Part shown: positions 11,026-23,583 of the stretch, one piece after another
Layout of the letters: each line of letters opens with the position of its first letter
How positions within the stretch are numbered: position 1 is the first letter of the stretch
Assembly (NCBI RefSeq): GCF_040802235.1
Contig: NC_133170.1
Coordinates: 43,843,501 to 43,907,500 of the forward strand
From: Manis javanica
Taxonomy: Eukaryota; Chordata; Mammalia; Pholidota; Manidae
DNA: 64,000 nt
Direction: 5' to 3'
Translations under genes and position numbers: made by a program
The notes under the pieces: generated by a model
Database searches by the model: none
Told to the model about the DNA's origin: nothing
What the model saw: only the letters and a program-made list of their open reading frames with translations

Positions 11026-11238
11026 AACAGAAGTAAAATAAGTAAGTCACAGGGATAAAAAGTACAGAATAGAGAATTTAGTCAATAACATTATAATAAC
11101 TTTGTATGGTGACAGTAACTGTACTTATCCTGGTGAGCATTTCATAATGCATTTAATTGCAGAATCACTATGTTGTATGCCTGACAACAACATAATATTG
11201 AAGGTCAACTGTCCTTCAATTTAAAAAAAGAAGAAAAA
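11026..11238 (+). mobile_element. LINE-1 3' UTR tail
   Basis: 'taataactttgtatggtgac', 'gcagaatcactatgttgtat' and 'catataatattgaaggtcaac'-like phrases (11090-11220) are the usual 3' end of L1MA/MB-type elements. They are followed by an A-rich stretch at 11221-11240. Confidence 0.8.
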
Positions 11239-11239
11239 A

Positions 11240-13510
11240 TATCTTTGCCACACACACAGAACAGAGTGACGGCAGTGCCTCTAGCCGGGAGCCTGCCTGG
11301 ATCCACACCGTGGTGCAGGGGCCGCGGGCCTTTTCATCCTGGAGCCCATGTCCTCCCAGCGCCTCGCTGTTCTCTTCATCTAGCCAGGAGGGAAGGGAGC
11401 ACTAGCCAAAGGGCCACCACTTCTTAAAACCTGGTCCCGCAAGTGCAATATCCACGTTCCTTCAAAGGATCCTCATGTCCAAAGGTAACCTAGATACCCT
11501 TGGCCTGGGGAACTTGGTCCAGAGAGTGGGCAAGGCTCCCAGCGCTTCCCAGTGATGATGCTGTGTGACAGATGTCAGTCACAGCGTTCACAGGGGAGCG
11601 TCCATTGTCCCCACCACTCTCCAGTCCTCTTTGTATGACATTCAGGGAAACATACTATTATTTCATTGGACATCTGGCCATGTTTTGTGCATTTACCTCT
11701 TTTTTTCTGAATTATCATTCTCCTGCTACACCTTTCTTAAAAGGGGACTTACACTATTTTCGTTTTCCAATGTTCTTTTTATTGAAGGCAATATGGAAAT
11801 CCAGATAAATTAAGCAGCTTGGTGCTTATTTAGTTAGTAACAATCCCATAACTAGAACCCATACACCAGCAATCCCATAACTAGAATCAGATACAACTCG
11901 GTTGTGTATGGATGTTTGACTGCAGAGGGGTCGGCATCCTGTGTTATTTATTCAAGGGTCAACTGTACTTAATAGCAGATCTACAATGTATTGGAGAATA
12001 ATAATAATAATAATGGTTCCTTTGGCAATTTGTCTTTGAAAGAAAAAATACTTTTAGTATCCCTGGGGCAACTACCTACAACTGCAGGGCCCTACAGAGT
12101 GAAAATTGTGAAGGAATAGCTTACTTCAAAATACATATTCTTTGAATTATACATAATAAGGCTGTGGTGTAATGCAATAATAACAAATAGGTTTTCTTGT
12201 TTGGGTTCCTGGGAAGCAGCCTATATGATGGGGGTTAATATGCACACAGTTAATTAGGTGTTCTTGTAAACACCTCTGGAAGGGACAGGCAGGAAGCAGT
12301 ATTGGCAATGGGGAGAATTATGGCTGCAGCCCATACATATGAAGCCTCAGCTGCCCTTGCTGGGATTCTGCGGCTGCTGTGGCCCTGCAGAGCTCTCTCA
12401 CACTGGTTGAGTGGGCTGGGTGTTCGCACCCTGTCAGTCACCCAGTGGGTGCTGGCCATTCCCGGGAGGAACACCAGGGTGGGCAAGGGACTTTTCTACC
12501 CCTGTATGTGAAGTAGGCTAATGTGGGGGCTGCCCAGGCAGCAGGTGTGCGTCATTCCTGAGCTGAGATCCGGGTGATGCATCACATTTTCACTACAAAG
12601 TTTATGGGACAGTTTAGTTTCCCAGGGAAAGGGGACAGGAGGGGCAACCCAGATGGTTTTCTCTCAATCTTGAGATTGTTGATCCATTTATTCCACAGCC
12701 CAAACTCAAACAAGGCTCATTTTGGATAGACATAATAAAAAAAATTCTTCTGTTGAGAAGTCAATCATGTAATTATCCATTTCTGTTTCTTTGCACATTA
12801 TTTCATTTCATAAAGGGCACGAGGAATAGTTTAATTTGGTCTCATTTTTTGAAACTTAATACACCTTTTTGGTGTACTCTGTCGATGCACAAATTAATAG
12901 CTGGAGTAATATTTTGGCCGCTAGAAGAAAGATGCTTTAGAATAGCTCATTGTTCATTTGTGTCCCTTAGACTTGAGTCTCTAAGAGGAAAACAATGCGG
13001 AATAGTACATATCATTCAACAAAGATTTATTATGTTTCTTTTGCAGTTGAACCTAATTTATTGATCTTCGTGGTTTGCTCTATATTTTTTAAATAGTCAA
13101 GTTATTGTTTTAAGCACAGTAAATGCAGTTGCTGTAAAGATTTATCAGTCTGTCATAGTGTTAACTGTACTTGTATGTGCAAGAAAATAGTCAAGTATTT
13201 ATAATTGCCATTTAAAAGATTTGTAATATATTGTTTATATTTAGCACTATGGAACAGCCATAATGTATTCTATAAATCAAAGTTAGATAATTAATGTAAC
13301 AGGTAATTAAAATTAATAACCATGAGGTGTTATTATTCAGTGTTGGCAAATCAAAGATTTAATATAAAACCATAGTGGTCTGTCTTTTCTAAATTCTTTT
13401 TTCCTAGTCTTAGAAAATAAAATTTGAATTATCTTCAGGTGTATGGCTTGCCCATTGAAATTTGCTGAAAAAACATTTCATTCCGTAGCACTGCTACTGT
13501 GAGATGGAAC

Positions 13511-13512
<2 letters not shown>
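11240..13512. other. Unassigned intergenic DNA
   Basis: Mostly AT-rich, with a GC-richer stretch at 11270-11560 and a possible old interspersed repeat at 12190-12520. No gene, RNA or confident family assignment. Confidence 0.4.

Positions 13513-13551
<39 letters not shown>
13513..13551. repeat. (TG)n microsatellite
   Basis: About 19 uninterrupted TG dinucleotides. Confidence 0.98.
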
Positions 13552-13554
<3 letters not shown>

Positions 13555-14144
13555 CAGTTGACATTTGATCTCTTTTAAAGTGAATAGCAGATCCGTTTTC
13601 AGAAATTCAGGGAGTGGTTGGATTTTATCATAACAGTTATGAGGAACATCCATGTGATTAACATATGAAAAAAACAACTGTGTGGAATATGGAGAACAGA
13701 TTAAAGAAAGGGGGGAAATTACTACCAGGGTCAGGTCATGAGGACATTGCAACATTTAATTCCAGAGGATGGAGTGAGAAGAGTGGAATTGGGGTGAAGT
13801 ATGTGGATCCAATAGTCAGTCAGCCATAAAGCAAGATTAAAAGGGAAGCGGAGTTGGAGGGAAAGAATATTATTTTAGTTCTCATCAGGAACAATTCGGG
13901 AAGTGAATTATTTTTTTGTTTGCGAATTTTTTTTTCTCCTTTAAGATCCTAAGAAATGGAAAGGTCACTCATCACTTACCCAAAACTTATTTCTAGGTCC
14001 TGCTCTAAAACTAGCTTATGTCCTTATGGCAGATCCTTGCTGCTTTTCAATGTATCACCTTAAAAATACCCAAAATACTCTTCCAGTTTCCTGCCCAACC
14101 ACATTATGAAGAGGCCCAAGGAAATGGTGTCTATGAACAATATA
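13552..14144. other. AT-rich unassigned DNA
   Basis: Nothing recognised. Confidence 0.4.
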
Positions 14145-14635
14145 CAGGTTTCCCCGCTACCGGGAAGTACAGCATCACTGTAAAATCTTTCATAAGCCAA
14201 AACAGCATAAAGTGAAGGAGCAATTACCATTCATTCATATGGAAAATTTTATGAATATTACCAGACCCCAAAAATAACCTCTGTTGGGCTTTTCTGGTAC
14301 CTTTGGACACATTTTGCTAACTGATGCAAAAAAGAAGTTGAGATAAAGCGCATGATGCTCCGCAGACACAGCTCAAAGTCCTGGCAGCTTGATGCTGAGA
14401 CACTGAGCCGAGTTCCTGGGAAGGAGCTGGCGGGCGCTCTCCAGGCTTGCGGCACATGCTGCCTCTGCAGCAGCTCAGTGCACAACAAACACTGAATGCT
14501 ATTTTCACTTTTCGCTGTTTTGTAAATGCAAAAGTCATCTTAGGATTTCTTTCGGTTAGCAAAAACAGGTACTAACGTAGGTCTTTTGTGAAAATGAAGT
14601 GGCATGCCAAAACTGTCAAAAAGCAGGGGTACCTG
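14145..14635. mobile_element. Non-autonomous Tigger-like DNA transposon
   Basis: The left end CAGGTTTCCCCGCT and the reverse complement of the right end, CAGGTACCCCTGCT, form terminal inverted repeats. The element is flanked by TA on both sides, as expected for Tc1/mariner-Tigger elements. The subterminal parts also pair loosely. The 491-bp interior has no transposase frame, so this is a deletion derivative mobilised in trans. The subfamily is not assigned. Confidence 0.7.
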
Positions 14636-14639
14636 TATA

Positions 14640-17060
14640 TACCAAGTATAAAAATACAGATGGTTGCCATTTCTAGGACAGTAGAGCATTTATTAAAATA
14701 AGTAGGAATTTAAATTATATTCTGAAACCTTCCAAGGAGTACAGATTCCACAAGCTTAAGAATCCAATTGTAATCTTCCTCAGAAAACAGAATGTTCCTC
14801 ATCGTGGCTCTCCCCTCTCCAGAGCTTTCCTCAGTGAAAAAGTGGTCACAGCTGATCAGCACTTTTGTTACAAGCACGTGTTGTGAAAATTGGTGATGAC
14901 CAAGAGAAGATAAATATGGATACAAAGATTTGACAGACACCCATAGACTATGCATGACTAAATATGTTAAATATTGACCCAGCAGAAATGCAGCTACATT
15001 ATAGACATATGAAATTACTAAATGTATATTCATCTTGATAACTCAGTATATGTCTATTTATATAGATTTAACTACAAGTGCATTTAAAATTGAGTTAAAA
15101 AAATAGAGTGGATTATGGTTGGTTGAAGACATTTGTATCACACTTATTCTTTCAAAAGCTAATTAGATTCTGTATGTTTTAACATATGTACCTTGTGATT
15201 TGACAAAAGATTGTGAAAAAAATATAACAGGCATTGAATTTGGATGGCTGGGATTGGGAATTTTTTATATTTTAACATTAAAGATGGTATAGAAAAATCT
15301 ATGAAACCAAAATCAAGCAGTGATTTCTCACTGGCACATATTGTTAACAAAAGGCTTGATTTATAATTAGACATAGTTCACTGCAGTCTTGAAGTTAATA
15401 CAGCCTATCAATACTTTATAGTATGATTCTATATTTATGTTTCAATAAAAAAGTCAATGGTATAGCTGAATAGGAAGTTTTAAATAAGATTTTAAACTGT
15501 TTTTTTTACCTCTCTTTGGAGAATTACTAGACTAATACAGCTTGAACGGCTGATAATACTCTCAGAATGTGATTAATAGAAAAAGAAGTAGGAGACTACC
15601 CAACTAGTATTTGAGTCTGGGACACAGAGAGCAAAGAATTCAGAGAAGGCAGAAGTCACTGTCATTTTCTTACACATGGTATTCTGAAGACAAAAACACA
15701 AACCTTTAAAGCAAATTCATAAACAAGGTGAATCTCAGAAAATAAGCCTCCAAGTACACATAATATTCAGAATATATTTAATATTTTAGAAAATTTTCTG
15801 GAAAAAAAGTAGAATGGCAGAGGAGAATCTGTTTCCTTAAAGGAAAAACAATAATATGATTAACTTAAGTTTTACTTTATTTTAATTGAACCATGGATTC
15901 CTTTGGAGTATATACTCATTTTTCAGAATGGGGATAGAGGAAATTTTCAGATGGAGGAAACTTATGATGGTATAAATGATTGCACAGGTACACATTTAAC
16001 TCAGTTTGGTAATGTAACTGTGAAAACTCTTCTTTGAAGAGATTTAACTTTGAAGACACTGTTGTAAGGTTTTCAATAAAATCTCAAAAACTCTGGAACT
16101 CAAGAATGAATGAGACAATGTATCTGAAGATATTAGCTATATATATGCTGGTTAATGTGTATACAAGAAACAAGATGAAAACTATTGTTAACAATTGCTT
16201 TCTTTGGGAAAAGATGCTGTCTTTTTTCTAACCTACTCATAAGTTTACTCAGCCTAAGACTCCCCTAATTTACAATTCTTCATGGGCAAGGTTGGCAGAA
16301 CAACTGGCTTAATGCTGTGCTCTACTGGTCACGGGTGTTCCCTGCCCTTTACGCAATTCATTTTCCCAAGTCTGACTCTTGTTATTTTAACAGTCAGCCC
16401 CAGTCTCTGCCTCTGTATCTCTCAAACTATACGCCAAAGAATTTGATCCAGCCTTTCTTCTGTATTATGGTGAAAGTTCTTCAAATCAAGGGTCACGTAT
16501 TTCTCCCTGCTAGATTTCCCCGGGAATCTTTTAAACCATTTTTGTATAGCAGGTATTTAAGGAAAATGAATTAATTCCCCGCCCCGCCACCGCCCCCCTC
16601 CAGTCCCTCATTCTGACTTTGATTCCTGGAGACAATGTTCACAGCTTTCTTTCATTTTTCTAATCTCCTTATGTCAAGAATATAACGTGACCCCACCATG
16701 GTCTCTAATTCTGGCTTTAAGTGACTTTCTTCTTCAAATGTGACCTGACTTAATTTTAGTGTGTTTTAGGGCTCTTTCCTCAGCTAAATAATGTTCTGAT
16801 CTGACACTCACCCCACCCCCACATCTCTGACTTGTTTCTCCAAGTCTGAGATGCTGGCTACTTTATGTGTAAAAGCCCTTTGCAACTACGTAGGTATCAA
16901 TGAATTTGCAACTTTGAATTTGTCATCAAAAGATTTTAAAACCCCTGTAGGCAAGTCAAGTAACAATCATCACCTTCATCCCCACCGCCACCACGGTCAT
17001 CTTCGTCCCAACCTCCAGCTACCATTTCTTTAACTCCAGCCTGAGCCAGTGGCTCATGTT
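14640..17060. other. AT-rich unassigned DNA
   Basis: No gene or confident repeat. A pyrimidine-rich patch lies near 16580-16610 and a CCACC/ATC-rich patch near 16965-17030. Confidence 0.4.
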
Positions 17061-17064
17061 ACTG

Positions 17065-17635
17065 GTTTCCCGCTTGTTCTCAGTTCTCATCTTCCCTGAG
17101 GAAAGAATTCAGTCCAGAGACCAAGTAGTGAGTGGAATCAGCCAGGAGTTTAATAAGAAAAATGAAAGTACGCCTGGAAAGTGGTCCAAGCGCCCAACTC
17201 CCGAGGGTCTGAGTGCCCCGCATGGGTCTAGATGCGGGAATTTTATAGGGCTGTAACGTCTGCTCTCTAGGAGGCTCCACCCCTGACTCTCCAAGACTCT
17301 GCCCAGGGCTCGCGACCGTTTAACGGCTGCGTCCGAGGCTCCTTGGCAGTAAGTGGGCGGCTGCGCACGCGCCGCCGTTGGAGTTCTGAGGTCATGCGCA
17401 TGCCCAATGTGGATGTTTTGTCCTCAAGGGCCGAGCGCCCAAAAGGAAGGTCATATCGTGGTCAATGTCCCGCCGCCCGTACCTTCATCTGCGCATGTCT
17501 GGCTAGTGTGGGCGAAGGGGCAGGATGCTCTGAGCACCCCGGGCTGTTTGTGTGGGTGGCTTCCATTTCCATATGCTCTTGGCTCGTATCTGTCTGCCAA
17601 ATGGAACCCTATGGTAGACATTGTAAACACAATCA
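17065..17635 (-). mobile_element. ERV LTR, antisense, CpG-rich promoter part
   Basis: Read on the minus strand it has the usual LTR order. A GC/CpG-rich U3 comes first, then a TATA box (CCTATAAAATTCCC, near 17229-17243). Then come a polyadenylation-like ATTAAA next to AACTCCTGGCTG (near 17145-17158) and a short U5. The ends are not defined and I found no internal retroviral sequence, so it is probably a solo LTR. An ERV1-type class is likely. Confidence 0.6.
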
Positions 17636-17679
17636 CTATTTCTCATGAATCTTCAAAGTACACAAATAGAGAATATACA

Positions 17680-17775
17680 AGTCTCAGCATGTAAGTGGCA
17701 GATCCAAGGTCACATAAACTTATCTAGGACTCAGAGCCACATGAGTCTTAAAACCTATGCTTGTTGGTTCTATTT
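17680..17775 (-). mobile_element. MIR SINE fragment, antisense
   Basis: 'agtggcagatccaaggtcac' followed by 'ctcagagccacatgagtc' matches the antisense MIR core. Confidence 0.5.
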
Positions 17776-17880
17776 TATCATGATGCTTAAATTCAGAACA
17801 TAAGGAAAAGGGTATTTAGTCCTTCTACCTTTCTGGTCTACATTATGTCTGCCCTCGACAGTCTTAGAATACATGATAAG

Positions 17881-18178
<298 letters not shown>

Positions 18179-18573
18179 AGTCATAAACTTTTATCTTCCT
18201 GGCTTCTCGAAACATTGAAACAACTGGCATGCCAAGATCAACAAGTGGGAGAGGCAAAGAAACAGCTAGGTGAGCCTTCCGCTCTGGCAAGCACTTTGCA
18301 TGACTCCATAGAAGCTCTAACGATTTCTGCCTCACGGGTATATTTTCCAATTTTGACAATATGATTGATGTACACCCGACCTACTTAGGTATGCATGTTT
18401 ATGACACATAATCTCAGTGAAATCACAGAGAACTTTGCCATTTATTCCGGCTCATGAAACACAAAGGTGTATATACATCCTTTCTTCTGCCTTGACTCCA
18501 GTGATCTTTTCTCCTGGGCTTTATCTTTGGGTTCAGTGAAAGAAACTCATTCCTGTTTGATTTTCCCGGCGTT

Positions 18574-19420
18574 TTTTTTTTTTTAATGTTTATTAAACTG
18601 AAAGGTATCCAATGTTATACTGAAAACAAAATTCATTCAAGAAACGGTAACAAGTGTGCAGCAACAAAAAGAGAACTCAGAATTAGTATATAAAAAAAAT
18701 TGTGGATGAAGCAATGCAGTGTGAAAATTAACTCTTGCAAGCTAGAATCAATTTGGTACATTGAAACTAAAACCTTTGTCAACTTGTTATTTTTGTAACC
18801 AGGACATAAGAAAGCAAATTTATGGCAGGTGATCATCAAATTGGCCGTCCGGCCCCCGCCGCATCCCCACTCCGTCGCCTGCCGCCCCCTTCCACCGCTG
18901 ACCTCCACTCCCTCCGGCCGCTGAGGCCGCCAATCTCCCTGCAGAATTACTCCCCTTCTCCTCCCCTGCCCACCCCTCCCCCCAAGGTATTCCCGAAGCC
19001 CTCATCAGTCCCAGGAACCATATTCCATTAATCAAACTTTTGGACAGGGTTGGGTTTTTCCCCTTCGCTTTCCTAACTTGGTGTCTTCCATGCTTTAATT
19101 CTTTCTGCCCTGCCAGCACCTTCAGTGGCTTCTAAAATGAGGCTTGCTTTCAAGAGTGACAGTAAATTCTGAATCAGGGATCCCGAGCTCATGAGAATGA
19201 CGGCTCTCCGCCTGAGTCCCGTCCACCTGTCCACCCTCTGCCACAGCCTTTCCCTTTCCTCATGCTGCCACTGATGGCCCTCCTGCAGGTTCCCACCCAT
19301 CCCAACTCGGGGGCAAAGAACACCGACCTTGGAATTTTCATCTTCCACATTCAGGGTGCACACATCAACAAAACATATCTGCATCAAATTAGGAGGGTGC
19401 ATTTAGAAAACACTAGACAA
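18574..19420 (-). pseudogene. Probable processed retrocopy, parent not identified
   Basis: On the minus strand the sequence ends in AATAAA (18594-18589) followed after a few bases by a poly(A) run (T12 at 18574-18585), as in a reverse-transcribed mRNA. Above it is an AT-rich 3' UTR-like stretch, then a GC-rich, glycine/arginine-coding-like stretch at 18840-19000 (also 19180-19320). I could not match it to a known protein, and stops and frame changes are present. The upper boundary near the A15 run at 19421 is a guess. It could instead be unique DNA containing a short A-tailed fragment. Confidence 0.35.
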
Positions 19421-19479
19421 AAAAAAAAAAAAAGAGAAAAGAGAAAACTCTAGAGAAAACACCATAATTTCTCTTTCTA

Positions 19480-19590
19480 GGAGATGACAGCACCTACCTT
19501 ATAGGGTTCTTGTGAAGACTGATTGAAATAGTGCATGTAAAGCTTTTAGCAAAGTGCCTGTACACAGTAAGTACTCAATGAATGTTACTA
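19480..19590 (+). mobile_element. MIR SINE 3' half
   Basis: 'cctaccttatagggttcttg', 'gtgcatgtaaagctttta' and 'gtaagtactcaatgaatgtt' follow the MIR consensus. Confidence 0.75.
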
Positions 19591-19689
19591 ATTTGATTAT
19601 CATTAGGCAGGAAGGATCTTAGCATGACTATAGTTCATAAATGAGATTACCTAACTGCAAGAGAGAGGATCAAAATACAATATTCACAT

Positions 19690-19815
19690 TTTTTGAGAAA
19701 ACTGAGAAGAGAAGTGGCCTGTCCAAGAAACACAAGCTCAAAGGTAGAACTTGTATTGGCACTTGATTCCCCTGGCTCTCAGTTTAGAGCACTTTCTACA
19801 CTTGTGTCTCAAAAG
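19690..19815 (-). mobile_element. MIR SINE fragment, antisense
   Basis: 'gaagtggcctgtccaagaaa' and the following acidic-to-pyrimidine pattern match the antisense MIR core. Confidence 0.55.
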
Positions 19816-20904
19816 GTGGTATTCCTTTTTTTTAAACTATTGAAGATACAGAAGATTTTAAGTGGTACATGGATAAATATTTCTGTGTTTAATAGGTGCA
19901 TTTTTTATTGATCATTAGGAAAAACATACTAGAACATCAAAATTGTGATGGACAATATTGCTTAGGGTGATGGTAATTGTCAAATGTATTTAAATGTTAA
20001 GTGCATTTTAAACCATTGTTTAAACATTGGTTATGCGGCCGCAGGCATGTGTGCAAGGTAGATTTGTACAGCCCCAAAGGACAGTAAGATCACGAGAGGA
20101 AAGTGGTAAGATACAAAATGATTCCTCCCAAGGAAAGTAAAGAATTGCTGTATGGGTATAAATATCCTATTATTGATCAATAATATTAAGTAAATAATAG
20201 TATGAGAGGCACTCGAACATAGTAAAAACTGTGAAGTGCTATGCAAAGCACTTGACATTTGGGAAACAGAGCCTGATATATTTGCCCCCCTGAGGGGGGA
20301 TCCCACTTTAGTGCACCTTACAGGCAGCGAGGTGACACCCTGATGATTTCAGCGGTGTGAGGTCATAGAGGCTGGTAACCAGGCAACCACCACTGCCCCC
20401 TCCCCTCAGTCGGCTCCCTGGCCTTCCCTCCCCTAGCTTTTACCTCACTGCTCATCCTGCCCCTCCATTGATCTGTCCCCAGGTGATGTATAAGTACGCT
20501 GGTCCCTGCACAGACCTTAGTGAGCTTGCTTGTGCAAGGAAATCCCAGTATCACCATCCATTAGTCTGTCCTGGGCTCTAGGACATCTATACCCATACAC
20601 CAATTCTTTCCTTTGAGAGTGGTGAGGCCACACAAAGGTTTACATCAGAGTGGGACGCAACCCCTTTGTGCTGCAGGCTGGGGACACTTTGGGAGTCCAG
20701 GGAAGGATGGCCAGGGCAGGGCAGAAATGGAGGTCACGCTGACAATGGTGGTGATGGGGGCCATCACCCTCACCTGCTTGGTGGGACTCCTGGGACACAT
20801 CACTTGACTTTTCTACCATTTCCCAGGGAACAAGGAATGGTTACTTGTCTTCTTGCTATTGGGCTGTAGCAGGCCTTTATATAGTGTAAGTACATGTCCT
20901 TTGT
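19816..20904. other. Unassigned intergenic DNA
   Basis: AT-rich to about 20280, then mixed composition. No gene or confident repeat family. Confidence 0.4.
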
Positions 20905-20965
20905 TGAAGGTATGATTTGCAAGTATTTGCCCCCAAGTCCATGTGTGGCTTGACTTTTCTTTTCT
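20905..20965 (-). mobile_element. Small LINE-1 ORF2 fragment, antisense
   Basis: 'atgatttgcaagtatttgcc' and 'tggcttgacttttctttt' resemble the antisense L1 ORF2 stretch also seen at 45.5 kb. Confidence 0.4.
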
Positions 20966-21397
20966 TTAACAACATGACTCATGAGGGAAATGGAAGTGAA
21001 ATGTAGGTGGAAAACATAATGAGATCCTGCACATTAGAATGGCTAAAATAAAAAATGTGAGTGAGAGAAGACATGAAGGTGGTATCAGAGTCCAAGGGTA
21101 TTGTGTGGAGAGGGGGCAGCATAGTGGGATCCATACACAGCCCGCTGCATACACAGCCCGCTGCACAGGGCAATAGGCACTTGGCAACAGCATCAGCTGA
21201 AAGGTTCCCAGCAGGAAGGGCCAGCTCTGGTACTCACAGCCCAGAATAACCCGAAGGACTGGCGGGGCCATGGGCCATGGCCAGGAAAGGCTGACTCCTA
21301 GGATCTGTAGCCTCACCTGTTTACTAAACAGAAACGTCAGTAAGGCCCAAGTTGCCGTTGTGTTTTTCTTGTAGATTTCTGAAAGTGGTAACAAGTG

Positions 21398-21398
21398 T

Positions 21399-21430
<32 letters not shown>
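21398..21430. repeat. (CAG)n microsatellite
   Basis: About 10-11 pure CAG units. It is read as poly-Ala or poly-Leu in apparent minus-strand frames, which I do not regard as genes. Confidence 0.97.
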
Positions 21431-21431
<1 letters not shown>

Positions 21432-21556
21432 GGAAACAGGAATAAGTGAATTTGTACTAGAAGAAAAGGGGAATCCAATCTTTGTTGAAAACTGAACACT
21501 AACATTCACTGGAAAGTGAACCCAAGTAGTCCCAGAAACTTTGTAAGCACTAACAG

Positions 21557-21589
21557 GGGTGGCGGGGTGGTGGGGTGGGGGTGGGGGGC
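21557..21589 (+). other. G-rich tract with G-quadruplex potential
   Basis: Six or more runs of three or more G separated by one or two bases (ggggtggcggggtggtgggg and continuing). Confidence 0.6.
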
Positions 21590-21759
21590 AGTTTCTAATT
21601 GTTCTTCAGGTTTTCTGAGTCTGAGGGTCAGAGATAATGCTGAAAGCTCATTTGTTTCAAGCCCAAGCATCCAGTCCCCAGGGACTGAGGAGAAGCAGAA
21701 AAGAAAAACAAAAAGCTAGTGAATCCGTGCAGGAATGTCTGCTTGGCCCCTTGCAAGCT

Positions 21760-21975
21760 GCTACTTTATGTGTCTGCACCCCAGCCTCTCCCACGATTTC
21801 CCCTCCAAAAGCCCTAACCGCTTGTGTGTCAGGAGGACGGTAGTTTTTTAAGGCAGGAGCTTTTCACTCCCTCATTTGCCAGCAAGTCAGTAAACTGTTC
21901 TTTCCCACCCCAAAACCTTGTCATTGTGTTTTGTGATTTGCCTTCAGGGAGGACCCAGTTTAGGTATCAGGAGTA
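21760..21975 (+). mobile_element. Possible LTR 3' part
   Basis: A CT-rich stretch leading to 'tcagtaaactgttctttccc' and 'ttgtgttttgtgatttgcc', similar in layout to the R-U5 end of an ERV LTR. Weak evidence, family not assigned. Confidence 0.25.
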
Positions 21976-23583
21976 GCACCCCCCAATCCGCCCCCCGACT
22001 GAGTGCCCTCAGTGTCGCTCCTTCAGCGCCAGAGGCCACGGGGCCCAGTTGCCCTGGAAGAATGCAGAGCTCCTGCCTTCCTCCTTGCTAGCCACAGGGG
22101 ACTGTACTGGCAAGGAATTCATGCTGTGTGGCAGGTCAAGCACAAGCCTCTAGGACTCCCTCTAAAGTGTGTATTGAAAGCAGTAATGCATTCCAGGAGA
22201 GGTTACAGAAACCGGTGTCACCGCCAGGGATTTGAAAGATGTAGGGGTGGTGATTTCCACATACTCTTATAGAAGTCACTCATTTGGCCTACTCAGAAAA
22301 CAGGTGAATCTTGGAGATGACAGTGCATGATTGTCAATGTAATCACAGTGTCTCAAATTGCAGTTACTGCTGCACATGGGGCTTCATCACTTGACCCCCA
22401 AGAACTAGTGTGTAACTATTGATCAGGAAAATGCTCTTTGTTCTCTTCCTGTTAGGAAAGACCAGCAGAGCAGTTAGCTTTCAGCCAGCAAGGAGACAAA
22501 CTATCTCAGAGGTATATCAAATTTCCAAACTTAGGTTCTAATTTAGTCAGAAGGAATCTTCATCTCTTTTTCTCTTCCAGAAGATGTCACACTGGCCCAT
22601 CCCATTGATGGTATTATGCGTATTAGACCCAGTGATCAGGAAGTACAACTTGTCTAAGCATATTGATAGCACAGTCACGTGTCAGAAGGTGGGAAATAAA
22701 TCCAACAAAAATTCAGGGGCCTTTTGCCTTAGAGAAGTTTCTAGAAGTCTATCGTGTGGACCTGCCAAGCTCTCACTTCCAAGGTGATGAATAAGAGGCT
22801 GTATCTGGTCTCCGCTTCCCCCTACTCACAAAGAAAGAAAGAGCACAGCAGCCTGGTGGACCACCTCGGATTTCAGAGGCAGCATAGACTTCATTTCCAG
22901 TGTGCTACTCTGACTCATTCACTGATTGGTCTGAAAAGCACCTAGTTTGAGAGCAGCCTGGACCTTTGGAAGGTGGATGCCAGTAGATGACACCACCTGG
23001 ATCTCCTCTCATTGCCACCCCTTCAAGGTGCACAACTGAAACTGGCGTAGAGGGGAAGTGACTTGCCCAAGATCACAAGGCCCGGACCTGGGTCTGACTT
23101 GCGTGGTGTTCCACGCTCCATGCCAAGCAGCCCCAACAGCTGGAGGTGTCGTCCATATATCGTGAGGATGTCCCCAGGGAGGAATGTCTGACATTACCCT
23201 GCCTGTGCAGGTTGGGACGTTGGGCAGCTCCTGGGAGGTACCGTGGCTTCAGCAGGACAGAGAAGTGGTGAGACAAAGAGGCCTGAGCTCAGCTCTTGTT
23301 TCCTTAGAGCTGGGACCCTGGTGACATTGCCAAAGAGCGAGGGGAGGGCTCTGGTGTAGATTTGTGTAGTCATGCATGGCAAGGGCCAGGAAGGTGGGCA
23401 GTCAGCAGCCCAGAGGGGCATGTGGGTATGTCTGAGTGCAGGGAGGGGCCCAGGAAATGGAACCTTCAGGAAGTGATGTCTCTGATGACACGCCCAGTAG
23501 AACCTGAATTGTGATCCGGTGCCCATTTACTGGTCACAGACCCCAGTCCTGCTCACTTGACCGGAGGCGCTCGACAGAGCAAC
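21976..23583. other. Upstream flank of the RGL4-like gene
   Basis: No gene recognised apart from a MIR fragment at 22985-23125. No TATA box or CpG island stands out before the first coding exon. If a promoter lies here, I cannot place it. Confidence 0.4.
22985..23125 (-). mobile_element. MIR SINE, antisense
   Basis: 'gaagtgacttgcccaagatc' followed by 'cggacctgggtctgac' is a clear antisense MIR core. Confidence 0.75.

Noticed and set aside
20966-21505. 179-codon minus-strand frame with poly-Leu
   Set aside because: The poly-Leu is the CAG tract read backwards. There is no recognisable domain, and the frame crosses a LINE-1 scrap.
23557-23583. Upstream in-frame extension of exon 1
   Set aside because: It offers no ATG. 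The ATG at 23584 has A at -3 and starts the MxSCC pattern seen in relatives.
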